Shown: positions 16,844 through 24,827 of the stretch, in pieces
Layout: the number at the start of each line of letters is the position of its first letter
Numbering within the stretch: position 1 is the stretch's first letter
DNA from: Acidobacteriota bacterium
Lineage (GTDB): Bacteria; Acidobacteriota; Thermoanaerobaculia; Thermoanaerobaculales; Sulfomarinibacteraceae
Reading direction: 5' to 3'
Assembly: GCA_013152895.1 (NCBI GenBank)
Contig: JAADFN010000078.1
Span: forward strand, 1 to 43,905
DNA length: 43,905 nt
Program-made: the position numbers and the translations under genes
The notes under the pieces: model-generated
Database searches by the model: none
The model's input: the letters and a program-made list of their open reading frames with translations, nothing else
What the model was told of the DNA's origin: nothing

Positions 16844-17261
16844 GGTCGTTTCCTCCTTCATTCTGCAGCGCCTTCTCCAGCGCCACGTACTTTCCGTCGA
16901 GACGCGCCCAGCGGGCCCGGCCGCCCCGCACGTCCACGTGGATGAATCCCTGCTGCGGGTAGAGACCGATCCCGCCGTTCCTGAAGGCCTCCACCTGCTC
17001 GGCCAGCCGGTACATCCGCTCGGGCGTGAGTCCTTTCACCACGATGTCCGCGGCCTCGCCGAGCAGGTGCCGGCTCCTGCGCGCCCCGCCGACCTCCCGG
17101 TTGTGCTTCGCGCAACGGAACCCGCTGTTGACGCGGACCGGCACGCCGGCCAGGTCACGCAGCTCCTGGAGCGCTTCCACCAGGCGCATGTCGACATCCG
17201 CCCGGCCGCAGCACGGGCACGCGAACTCGGATCGGGAAAAGTTCCGGGTCAGGTCTCCCAT
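16830..17261 (-). CDS. Endolysin, peptidase M15A family
   Basis: 143 residues, full length for phage M15A enzymes. An N-terminal FACPCCGR segment is followed by VNSGFRCAKHNREVGG. The zinc-binding pattern S-x-H-L-x-G-x-A-x-D is seen as SRHLLGEAAD (H65, D72), and the second H-x-D occurs in GFIHVDV (H108, D110). These enzymes cut peptide cross-links of peptidoglycan (L,D- or D,D-type). ATG at 17261 follows AGGAGGTGACGGACC. It stands between the hub and the holin-like gene, inside the baseplate operon. It could act in lysis, or as a tail-associated lysin since the spike lacks a lytic domain. Confidence 0.9.
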   Translation of the reverse strand: MGDLTRNFSRSEFACPCCGRADVDMRLVEALQELRDLAGVPVRVNSGFRCAKHNREVGGARRSRHLLGEAADIVVKGLTPERMYRLAEQVEAFRNGGIGLYPQQGFIHVDVRGGRARWARLDGKYVALEKALQNEGGNDHATA

Positions 17262-17280
17262 GGTCCGTCACCTCCTGTGG

Positions 17281-18544
17281 TCAGCGCCGTTCGCCGGTGT
17301 CGGCGTCGATGGTCACCATCGCGGGCGGTTCCTCGGCCGGTGCGGGCGGTGCTTCCTGGTCGTTCCGCTTGCCCTTGGCCTCGTCGGACTTCTCGCCCGC
17401 ACCCTTGCCCAGGGCGTTCTTCTTGAGCCGGAGTTCGCAGTGGTATCCGCCTTCGCCGATCACGTGGCGGACGGAATGGCAGTAGTAGACGCCGGAGAAC
17501 TTCCGCCCGACGCCCTTGACCTCCACGTTCTGCTTGGCCCGCAGCGTGGGGATGCCGATGGTGACCGCAACGGCCTCCACCTGGCGGAGCTCGGCCTCCT
17601 TGAACCTGCCCTCGGCGAGGTCCTGGGCCGGTTCCTGCCGCGGCTCCTCGTGGAAGCCTTCGGACCGTTCGAAGCTCGGGACGATCTGCCCCGACTCCTG
17701 CTCCTTGTAGCGGGCCTCTCCGGTGTTGCCGTCCACCAGGTAGGTGCGCCTGCCCAGCGAGGTGCGCTCCGGCGTGGTCTCGTTGCTCGCCTTGTGCTCG
17801 ACCGGTTCCTTCTTGCGCGGGTCGACGCCCACGGCCTTGGTCTCGACACCGGGCCCCTTGGCGCCCTGGGATTGGGTGGAGGGCCGGAAAGAGCGCAGGA
17901 CCCCCTTCCGGTCGGTGAAGTACTCCAGGACCACCGCCGGTTTCTGCTCGAGCTCCCGCGGGTGGAAGTGCAGCTCGTCGTCCTGGATGTAGAAGACGTA
18001 GCCGGTGACCCCGTCTCCGTCCCGGTCGCGGGCCTTGGCCGCGAGCTCCTTGAGGAACTGGGCGTCCGAGACGTTGCTCTGCACGACCCGCAGGTGGCGT
18101 CCCTTGGTGGGCGTCACCACCGGGGTGAGCCCGTTGGCGGCGGCGATCTCCTCGGCGATCTCGGAGTAGAGGATGCCGGGCGGCGGCTTCTTCCAGACCT
18201 TCTGGTTCTCCTTGCCGGCCAGCTTGAAGCCCTTGTCGTAGGCCTTGATGCGGATCGTGGGATCGCCGTTCTCGGGAAAGTCGTAGTCGATGTCCTTGAT
18301 GACCGCCTTCTTGCGCGGCGAAAGGTTGCCCACGTACCCGAAGCGGGCCACGATCTCGTTGCCCTCCTGGAATAGCGGGTCGTCCACGAACTGGAGGTTG
18401 CGGTCCGTGACGGACAGCTCCAGCACGTCCAGCTCCTCCTTTGTCCTCGAAGACGAACGAGGTGATCTCCTGCGTGATGTCCGCGGACAGGGTCCGCCCC
18501 TCGATCTGGATCAGGAACGTCGGTTTGAAGGTGTCGAGATCCAT
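17281..18544 (-). CDS. Baseplate hub protein (gpD/gp27-like), reading frame interrupted
   Basis: Homology spans two frames. The N-terminus (MDLDTFKPTFLIQIEGRTLS, then QEITSFVFEDK) starts at the ATG at 18544. The remainder (EELDVLELSVTDRNLQF, YVGNLSPRKKAVIKDIDYDF, LDFL-type strands, GKGAGEKSDEAK tail) is in the next frame and ends at 17281. Only one extra base, near 18439 in GACAAAGGAGGAG, separates them, so the protein would otherwise read continuously. The C-terminal part includes the expected GVYYCHSVRHVIGEGGYHCE. The hub joins tube to spike, and its neighbours fit. The shift may be a sequencing error, a real mutation or a recoding site; the GTG at 18426 also has a good ribosome site. Confidence 0.85.
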
Positions 18545-18562
18545 GCGCCGTACTCCGGTCGA

Positions 18563-18578
18563 GCCGCCGTCAGGCGGC
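18563..18578. promoter_or_regulatory. Perfect GC-rich hairpin in the hub leader
   Basis: GCCGCC, a four-base loop, then GGCGGC forms a six-pair perfect stem between promoter site B and the hub ATG at 18544. There is no following T-run, so it is not a typical terminator. It would be in the 5' leader of the hub mRNA. Confidence 0.4.
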
Positions 18579-18588
18579 ACCCACCGGA

Positions 18589-18618
18589 TACTTACCGGCG
18601 CACGGACGAAGGTGTCGG
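18589..18618 (-). promoter_or_regulatory. Repeated late-promoter motif, site B
   Basis: On the minus strand CCGACA (18618-18613), 18 bases, TAAGTA (18594-18589), preceded by CGCCGG. The hub ATG at 18544 is 45 bases downstream. This short leader supports the start at 18544 and thus the claim that the hub N-terminus lies in the first frame. Confidence 0.7.
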
Positions 18619-18679
18619 GACGGGTGGGTGGTGAGGAAGTTCAGCCCGGTAGAGGAATGCGGTCGCCAAGGGTCGCGCC

Positions 18680-18970
18680 CTACGCCAGGAGGCGCATGTA
18701 GACGTGGTCCGTGGAAGGGATGCGGAGCACCGTCCCGGGCTCGAGCTCCAGGGGGAAGAAGATGTCGTTGTAGTCGCAGATGACCCACCACAGGTCGGCC
18801 CGTCCCAGGTAACGGTGGGCGAGCAGGTCCACCCGGTCGCCTTCCACCACCGTGTGGAAACGGTCGTCCGGCCTCGGGGCGGTGTCGATGGGAGGCCGCG
18901 TTCCCAGGAACTCCTCCCTGCCGTCGGTGTAGAGGATGCAGGCGGCGTACCGCGAGGAGCGTCCGATCAT
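18680..18970 (-). CDS. LysM-like baseplate hub-adaptor protein
   Basis: 96 residues. The core, VEGDRVDLLAHRYLGRADLW followed by WVICDYNDIFFPLELEPGT and VLRIPS, is the typical LysM-like pattern of small baseplate proteins such as P2 gpX or T4 gp53-like factors. The ATG at 18970 follows GGAGGTGCGGGG and overlaps the upstream stop in an ATGA. An ORF extending upstream is a frame shadow. In contractile machines a protein of this type links tube, hub and wedge. It is the last gene before promoter site B. Confidence 0.8.
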   Translation of the reverse strand: MIGRSSRYAACILYTDGREEFLGTRPPIDTAPRPDDRFHTVVEGDRVDLLAHRYLGRADLWWVICDYNDIFFPLELEPGTVLRIPSTDHVYMRLLA

Positions 18971-19437
18971 CCCCGCACCTCCGAGTAGTCCACGGATTCG
19001 TCGATGTATTCCTCGAGCACCAGGTCCACCTCGGCGTGCTGGGGCAGGAGGCTGTCCCGGTCGAACATGTGGAAGAACCGCGCCTTCACCTGCCGCACCA
19101 CGCAGAGCACGCCCGGGTAGAGGTCCCCGAACAGGAGCAGCACCCGGTGCGGCGCGTTCTTCAGCATGGTGCCGGCATGTTCGGGATAGAGGAGCGAGCG
19201 GAGCCAGTCCACGGACTCCTTCACCGGCCCCTTGAAGAAGACGAGCTTGAAGGTGATCTTGCGCGGACCGCCGGCCACGTACTGGTAACGGGGATGGCTC
19301 ATGCCCGGGATCTTGATGGCCGCGTAGGCGGTGCTCTTGTCGTCGAGGATGTCGTCCGGGTTGTACTGGAAGTCCAGGTAGTCCCCGGTCTCGATGTCGA
19401 CGAGGTAGGCGGTGATCTCCCTGCGGTCCCAGGCCAT
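18967..19437 (-). CDS. Tail tube-to-hub adaptor (CIS tube/Afp7-like N-terminal type)
   Basis: 156 residues. The opening strands YLVDIETGDYLDFQYNPDDI, then KSTAYAAIKIPGMSHPRYQY and GGPRKITFKLVFF, match the N-terminal domain of contractile-system tube-adaptor proteins (an F-x-x-N-P motif, then 'PG' and 'G...I.F.L.F'). A LysM-type protein follows immediately, which in many related proteins is fused to this domain. The ATG at 19437 follows GGAGCTCTGACC and comes 2 bases after the previous gene. It likely joins the tail tube to the central hub. Confidence 0.75.
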   Translation of the reverse strand: MAWDRREITAYLVDIETGDYLDFQYNPDDILDDKSTAYAAIKIPGMSHPRYQYVAGGPRKITFKLVFFKGPVKESVDWLRSLLYPEHAGTMLKNAPHRVLLLFGDLYPGVLCVVRQVKARFFHMFDRDSLLPQHAEVDLVLEEYIDESVDYSEVRG

Positions 19438-19439
19438 GG

Positions 19440-19751
19440 TCAGAGCTCCTCGATCTCGACGACCGGCTTGCCGAGCTCGAGGGCGCGCGCCGTCTCGCGG
19501 CGCATCCCGTCGGAGATCCCGTCCCCGACGTAGACCCAGACCTCGTCGCAGGCATCCATGAAGGCCAGCCCGCAGGCGATGCCCCGGTCGCGCTCCTCCT
19601 GGCGGCGGTCATCCAGGAAACGCGGGTAGAGCAGGTGCGGCGCGAAGGGAGCGTGGCCCGCCTCGACCGCCTTCCGGCACAGCCGTTCGGCCACGGCCTC
19701 GTTGCGGGCCGTGTCCCCGGCGTACCGGCTGCATATGAATATCCGTTTCAT
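19440..19751 (-). CDS. DUF4406-like (nucleoside 2-deoxyribosyltransferase-like) enzyme
   Basis: 103 residues. It has the Rossmann-like pattern MKRIFICSRYAGD, then 'GHAPFAPHLLYPRFLDD', 'CDEVWVYVGDGISDGMRRE' and 'LGKPVVEIEE'. The S-x-G-M-x-x-E motif followed by a GKPV strand is diagnostic of the DUF4406 and nucleoside 2-deoxyribosyltransferase-like superfamily, in which the Glu is catalytic. Its substrate is unknown; nucleoside or nucleotide cleavage is a family-level expectation. Its place between the tape measure and adaptor genes is unusual for an enzyme. ATG at 19751 follows GAGGTGAGAT. Confidence 0.85.
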   Translation of the reverse strand: MKRIFICSRYAGDTARNEAVAERLCRKAVEAGHAPFAPHLLYPRFLDDRRQEERDRGIACGLAFMDACDEVWVYVGDGISDGMRRETARALELGKPVVEIEEL

Positions 19752-19759
19752 ATCTCACC

Positions 19760-22700
19760 TCAGAGCGTCTCGTAGTTCTTGATCTTGCGCTCGCGCAGGT
19801 CGCGGTAGACGGACTGCGCGATCTGGCGGCCGTCGAGCTGCGTGGTGACCGCGATGTCGATGGGCCGCTCGGCGAGCGCATCCAGCTTGGCGAGGATCGC
19901 CTCGAGCACGGGACGCAGCTCCTCGGCCCGCACTCCAGGCCCGCCCGGGATCATCGGGCCGGGAACCGGCGCGCCGCGCGTCTCCCCCGGGAGCAGAGGC
20001 CGCTCCGGCGGCGCCTCCGGCGAGGGGGCGGGAGCCGTGGTCTCCCTCACGACCGGCATCGGGCCGCCGACGCGGGGCACTTCGGCCGCCAGAACCGGGG
20101 TCAAGGCGAGCGTGCCGGCGAGCATCGCGGGTGCGGCCACGCGCCTGCCCAGGTCGCCCATGAAGCCGAACACCCGCTCCAGCGCCTTGGCGGGAGCCTC
20201 GGCGGCCCGGGCTATCCCTCCACCGAGCGTCTCGAGCAGGGCCATGCCGCTTCGCGTGAGATCGGCAAGCGGGCCTTCCTTGGCGTCCGAGAAGGGCAGC
20301 AGGTCACGCACAAAGGAGAGCGCCGACCTGGCCGCCTCGTAGGGTGCCGACACCGCGGCCTTGATGCCTTCGCCCACGGTGGTGAGGATCGCCTTGCCGC
20401 TCTCGAAGGCGGAACCAGCCAGGTCCGCCACGGCGGTGGTCGCCGATTCCCACGCGCCGGCTGCAGCGGTCTTGACCGTCTCCCAGGCCGAGGACGCGAC
20501 CGAGGCGAGCCCCTCGAAGGGCGCCTTGATCCATTCCCACGCCGCCCCGGCCATGGACTTGAGCCCTTCCCATGCGGCGGAAGCGGCGCCGGTGATCCGG
20601 CTCCAGGCGGCCGTAGCCGCGTCCGCCACCCATGAGAACGGCGCACTCACGGCGGACCAGGCCGATTGAGCGAGGCTGCCGAGACCGCTCCAGAGTTCCG
20701 CCGCGGAGGTCCTGATCCATTCCCAGGCGCCCGCGGCCGTCTCGGCGATCCGGCGGAACGGTGCGGCCACGGCGTCGAAGGCCGCAGCACCGAGAGACTC
20801 GATCCCTTTCCATGCCGATGCGACCGCCCCGGTGACGCCCCGCCACACTCGGGCCGCCGCCTCCACGCCTTTCCGGAACGGCCAGGTCAGCGCGGAGAGG
20901 AGGCCCGCGCCGAGGTTCTTGAGCCCGTCCCAGACCCAGCGCGCCGCGGCGAGCATGCCCCTGAGCGCCATGCCGAGGACCTTGCCCGGGAGGGTGAGCA
21001 CGCCCAGCATCCCCTTGGCCAGCGTCTTCAGGACCGCGGCCCCGGAGGCGGTGAGGTCGGACAAGGGGCCCGTCTCGGCGTCGGAGAACGGCAGCAGCCT
21101 ACGCAGCCACCCGAGGGCCTTCTTGAGCAGCTCGAAGGGATAGGTGACCGCCGACCAGATGCCTTTCCCGAGCGCGACCAGGATGCGCTTGCCTGCCTCG
21201 AAGAAGGTGGTGTCGCCCGAGAGAAAGCTGCGGACCGCCCCGAACACCTCCGCCAGGGTCCGCACGAGCGGCAGGTCCATGAACGCGCCGACCACGGCGG
21301 TCGCCGCGGAGGCGAAGAACCGGCCCACGGCCGAGAAGATCCCCTTGATGAAGTCCCACACGCCCGCGATCACGTCCCGGACCCACCGGAACGGCGTGGC
21401 CAGGAAGTCGAACACGGCGGCGCCGACGGCCTTCAAGCCGTCGAGCACGGAGACCTCGCCGGTGAGCACCTGCCAGAGCGCGTAGACGACCCGGCCGACC
21501 ATACGGAAGGCCTGCACCAGGAGGCGGACGGGGAGGAAGAACTTGTAGACGAACCTGGCTGCCCCGACGAAAGCGGTGACGATCACCTTGCCCATCCACG
21601 CCGCGGCCCGGACCACCCAGGCGACCGCCTTGACCACGGCCGCGAGGTTGTAGATCACGAACTCGAGCAGGTAGGCCCCCACCTTGGCGATGATGCCGAG
21701 CACCGTGCCGAGCGTCTCCCCGAGGCCGCGGAAGGCGGATGCGTCCGCCGAGGTCGCGGCCAGGCCGAAGATCTCCAGGACGGAGGCGACAGCCCGGTAG
21801 AGCGCCCCCCAGGCCTGCATGAGCGCGCGCACCGCGGGCTCGACAATCGCCCGGATTCTGGCGAAGGCCCCCGCGAACGCCCGCCAGAGGCCGGACAGGA
21901 ACTCCCGCACCCGGTAGTAGATGCGGAAGACCGTGACCACCAGCCCCATCAGCCCGGCCTCCTCGAGCTTCCGCGCCAGCTCCGCCGACATGCGCCCCGT
22001 GCCGCCGCTGAGCGAGGTGATCAGCGCCTTGATCCCCTGGAAGACGAGCTTCACCTTCTCCCAGGCCCCGAGGACGGTGTCCCGGATACCGGCGAAGTTG
22101 GTCTCCCAGGCCCGCTTGAGCAGGTAGACCGCCAGCACCACCCCGCCGATGATCGCCGTCACCGGCAGGAAGTAGGTGGCGAACGCCGAACCCACGCCCG
22201 CGACGGCGGCGCCCATGGCCGCGAGCCCGGCCTTGATGGCCGGGAGCATAAGCCCGATGGTCCCGGCCGCGGCGATGACGCCGCCCACGACGACGAGCAC
22301 CGCGCCGAAAGCCATGCTCAATGTCAGGAGCACGCGGGTGAGCCCCGGCATGGAGCGGGCGAGTTTCTGGAAGAACAGGATCGCCCTGGAGATCCCCTGG
22401 ATCACGGGTGTCACCACCGGCAGGAGGGTCCGGCCGAGGATCTCGAAGAGGTTGCCGAGCTGCTGGCGGAGCAGCGTGAACTGCGAACCGATGTCCATGT
22501 TCATGGCCCGGGCCATCTCCTCGGTGACCGCCGTGCCGCCCTTCATGGCCCGCTCGATGGCGCGGATGTTGCCCTCCAGGGCCTCCATGCCCTGGGACAT
22601 CTGCAGCAGGAACTTGACCGCCTCGTCGGAGCCGAAGGCCTTCTTGATCTCCACCTGGGCGGCGGCCTGGGACAGGTCGGGGAAGCGGGCCTTGATCTCC

Positions 22701-23515
22701 CGGAGGATGGGCACGATCCCCTTCAGGCGGCCGGTGGAGTCCACGAAGGATAGCCCCAGCTTCTCGCCCGCCTCGGCGGCCTTCATGATGAACGCCTTGT
22801 ACAGGGTGCCGGCCTCGGAGCCGGGCATGGTGGTCTGGAGCTGGCCGAGGATGGCGAGCTGCTCCTGGAGCGGGACGTTGGAGGATGCGGCCACGGCGCC
22901 GATGTTCTTGATGGCGTCGGCCATCTGCCGCCCCGTGGTCTTGAACGAGGCCACGGTCTGGGCCATGGCGCCGGCGAAGGCGCGCGACCACTCCACGTCG
23001 GAGAACTCCGACATGATGGGCTTGAAGATGCCGTAGGCCGTGGTGAAGGTCCCCACCATCTCCTCGGTGGTGGCCTTGGTGGCCTTCGCGGTCAGCGCGG
23101 CCATCGCGGTGAAGGTGCCGACCGCCTCGTCGCTCAGGCCCGCGAGCGCCGAGCGCACGTCGTAGGCCGCGGTGATGAACTCGGCCTTGGTGGATCCGGC
23201 CCAGGTGTTGGTGAAGGACTCGGCGGCGTCCTCGATGGCCTGCAGGTCCTTGACGCCCAGCGAGGCCAGCTCTCCCAGCGCCTTCTGGGTCGCCGCGGTG
23301 GAGGCCACCAGTCCCGCCGGAACGGCCAGCAGCGCCAGCCCGGCCCCGATCATCATCGTTCCCTTCTGGATGCGGTCGAGGTTGCGGGTCATGCGCTCGC
23401 TGGCCGCGGCGACCGTGGCGTCCAGCGACTGCATGGACGACTCGATGCGGGCCGCGTTCCGCGAGAACGCGTCCTTCATCGATACGACGATGCCGAGTCC
23501 CAGGTCGCCGTTCAT
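19760..23515 (-). CDS. Tail tape measure protein
   Basis: 1251 residues, sets the tail length. The N-terminal third resembles the TP901-type tape measure family (AAESFTNTWAGSTKAEFITA, QMADAIKNIGAVAASSNVPL). Hydrophobic segments occur near residues 385-470 and around 590-680. The C-terminal third is built from 11-residue-like 'W-x-x-x-x-x-A-A-x-x-A' units (AWEWIKAPFEGLASVASSAW and relatives). The motif LLPFSDA-x-x-GPL-x-x-LT-x-SG appears twice, at about residues 835 and 1080, showing internal duplication. ATG at 23515 overlaps the stop of the frameshifted chaperone extension (ATGA), so the two are coupled. Confidence 0.93.
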   Translation of the reverse strand: MNGDLGLGIVVSMKDAFSRNAARIESSMQSLDATVAAASERMTRNLDRIQKGTMMIGAGLALLAVPAGLVASTAATQKALGELASLGVKDLQAIEDAAESFTNTWAGSTKAEFITAAYDVRSALAGLSDEAVGTFTAMAALTAKATKATTEEMVGTFTTAYGIFKPIMSEFSDVEWSRAFAGAMAQTVASFKTTGRQMADAIKNIGAVAASSNVPLQEQLAILGQLQTTMPGSEAGTLYKAFIMKAAEAGEKLGLSFVDSTGRLKGIVPILREIKARFPDLSQAAAQVEIKKAFGSDEAVKFLLQMSQGMEALEGNIRAIERAMKGGTAVTEEMARAMNMDIGSQFTLLRQQLGNLFEILGRTLLPVVTPVIQGISRAILFFQKLARSMPGLTRVLLTLSMAFGAVLVVVGGVIAAAGTIGLMLPAIKAGLAAMGAAVAGVGSAFATYFLPVTAIIGGVVLAVYLLKRAWETNFAGIRDTVLGAWEKVKLVFQGIKALITSLSGGTGRMSAELARKLEEAGLMGLVVTVFRIYYRVREFLSGLWRAFAGAFARIRAIVEPAVRALMQAWGALYRAVASVLEIFGLAATSADASAFRGLGETLGTVLGIIAKVGAYLLEFVIYNLAAVVKAVAWVVRAAAWMGKVIVTAFVGAARFVYKFFLPVRLLVQAFRMVGRVVYALWQVLTGEVSVLDGLKAVGAAVFDFLATPFRWVRDVIAGVWDFIKGIFSAVGRFFASAATAVVGAFMDLPLVRTLAEVFGAVRSFLSGDTTFFEAGKRILVALGKGIWSAVTYPFELLKKALGWLRRLLPFSDAETGPLSDLTASGAAVLKTLAKGMLGVLTLPGKVLGMALRGMLAAARWVWDGLKNLGAGLLSALTWPFRKGVEAAARVWRGVTGAVASAWKGIESLGAAAFDAVAAPFRRIAETAAGAWEWIRTSAAELWSGLGSLAQSAWSAVSAPFSWVADAATAAWSRITGAASAAWEGLKSMAGAAWEWIKAPFEGLASVASSAWETVKTAAAGAWESATTAVADLAGSAFESGKAILTTVGEGIKAAVSAPYEAARSALSFVRDLLPFSDAKEGPLADLTRSGMALLETLGGGIARAAEAPAKALERVFGFMGDLGRRVAAPAMLAGTLALTPVLAAEVPRVGGPMPVVRETTAPAPSPEAPPERPLLPGETRGAPVPGPMIPGGPGVRAEELRPVLEAILAKLDALAERPIDIAVTTQLDGRQIAQSVYRDLRERKIKNYETL

Positions 23516-24338
23516 CTCTGCCTGCGCTCCATTTCCTCCCGCTCAAACGCAAGCTGCCGCTCCAGGGCCTCCACGAACTCGCGGCGGACCCGGAGCGGCA
23601 GCGCTTTCGTCTCGGCGTATCCCCAGTGGAGTCCGCCGTAGGCCAGGAAGAAGGCGTCCCTTACAAGCGAACTCCGGGGAACAAAAAACCCGGCTCGGCC
23701 TCCAGGCGGGTCCGGATGCGGGCGCCGCAGCTGTCGCACTCGGTCTCCACGGTGGTGTCGATGCCCGCGTCCACCCGGAGCATCTCCCGCCGCAGGGCGC
23801 TGCGGTCGCGCATGGACATCTCGGCCATGAGCTTCTTGTTGGGCGGCTTGCCGTCGATGTCGATGATCCGGATCAGCATGGCGGACGAGATGGACGGCTC
23901 CTTCAGCGCGGCCAGCCGCTTCTCCTTGTGGCCGTCCAGGTAGCCGAAGCGCACGGTGCGTTTCGAGCCGGGCAGCTCGAAGGAGAACTCCCGCTCCGGG
24001 CCGTAGGGGGTGACCTCCAGGTCCTCGAGGTCGACGGCCACGTGGTTCGTCGCGCGGCAGGCGGCGTTGGGGCAGACCAGCTCCAGCTCCACCTCGTCGC
24101 CCAGGGAGACCTGGCGAAGCTTGACCAGGATGAAGAGCCGGTCGCCGGAGAGCAGGTCGAGGACGTCCTTCATGGACGGCTCGTCGTTGTCCCCCAGGCG
24201 GACGATGCAGTTCTTGAGGACCTGGTTGACCGCGTCGCCGGTCCGGATGAGCCGCTGGTTGGTGAGCAGCTCTTCCTCGGCCCCGGTCATCTCCCGGAGT
24301 TCCACCTCGGTTCCGCTGGGAAGTTCGAACGTGTACAC
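23512..24338 (-). CDS. Tail assembly chaperone with -1 frameshift extension (gpG/gpGT-like)
   Basis: The zero-frame product is 225 residues (24338-23661), starting at a GTG after GGAGGTGAACC. It has four metal-ligand-like cysteines (C89, C94, C201, C204), as in T4 gp26-type proteins. Near its end the minus strand reads G-GGT-TTT-TTG (23691-23682), two overlapping classic slippery sites. A -1 slip replaces the last 6 residues with about 56 others ending at 23512 (LVRDAFFLAYGGLHWGYAET, then REFVEALERQLAFE), giving about 275 residues. This layout between tube and tape measure genes is the classic chaperone arrangement. The long form binds tape measure and tube. Confidence 0.88.
23682..23691 (-). 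promoter_or_regulatory. Programmed -1 frameshift slippery site
   Basis: The minus-strand sequence is GGGTTTTTTG read as G-GGT-TTT-TTG; both G-GGT-TTT and T-TTT-TTG fit the X-XXY-YYZ rule. Zero-frame translation stops 19 bases later at 23661; the -1 frame stays open to 23512 and overlaps the tape measure start. Confidence 0.85.
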
Positions 24339-24354
24339 GGTTCACCTCCGCCCG

Positions 24355-24816
24355 TCAGGTCCAGTACTGGTAGCTGATGGTGATCTTCTCGATGGTGTTC
24401 TCGGTGTTGGCGCCTTCGAGTTCGTCGTACTCGAGCACCTTCACCCACGCTCCGTGCAGGGTCCATCGACGGGTCTCGTTGCCGGCCCGGTCGTAGCGGA
24501 CGATGTCGATGTCGCGCATGTAGTCGTTGGGCAGCCCGCCGACCACGGCGTTGACGTCCACCTGTTTCTTGACCCATTCCCTGGCGGCCTCGTCCGAGCC
24601 GTCCTGGAGAATGCCCTTCTCCAGGGTGATGTCCTCGAACTTCACGCGCCCGGCCACCTTCTGGTCGAACATCGAGCCCGCGGGGGCGAAGGCCACCTCC
24701 TCGAACTCGGTCTTGGGCTCCTGGCCCTTCTTGAAGAGCGCCACGTCGAACCCGTTCACCTCGATGGCGAACTGCCAGTTCTGGTAGAGGCTCTTGGGCA
24801 TGTTCCCGCTGCGCAT
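24355..24816 (-). CDS. Tail tube protein (gp19-like)
   Basis: 153 residues, a normal length. Signatures are YQNWQFAIEVNGFDVALFKK, GRVKFEDITLEKGILQD and 'RRWTLHGAWVKVLEYDELEG', the last typical of tube proteins of contractile tails (W-x-x-x-x-A-W-x-x-K). It lies directly downstream of the sheath gene, as usual. ATG at 24816 follows AGGAGGTAGCCC; the internal ATG at residue 6 has no better site. Confidence 0.93.
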   Translation of the reverse strand: MRSGNMPKSLYQNWQFAIEVNGFDVALFKKGQEPKTEFEEVAFAPAGSMFDQKVAGRVKFEDITLEKGILQDGSDEAAREWVKKQVDVNAVVGGLPNDYMRDIDIVRYDRAGNETRRWTLHGAWVKVLEYDELEGANTENTIEKITISYQYWT

Positions 24817-24827
24817 GGGCTACCTCC

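Noticed and set aside
17249-18580. Minus-strand 443-codon ORF over the hub
   Set aside because: Only its first part is hub sequence; after the shift it turns into low-complexity Arg/Gly sequence, while the real hub continues in the next frame.
20666-22753. Plus-strand ORF opposite the tape measure gene
   Set aside because: Its composition (runs of His, Glu, Pro, Arg) is that of a shadow; the tape measure reading is clear.
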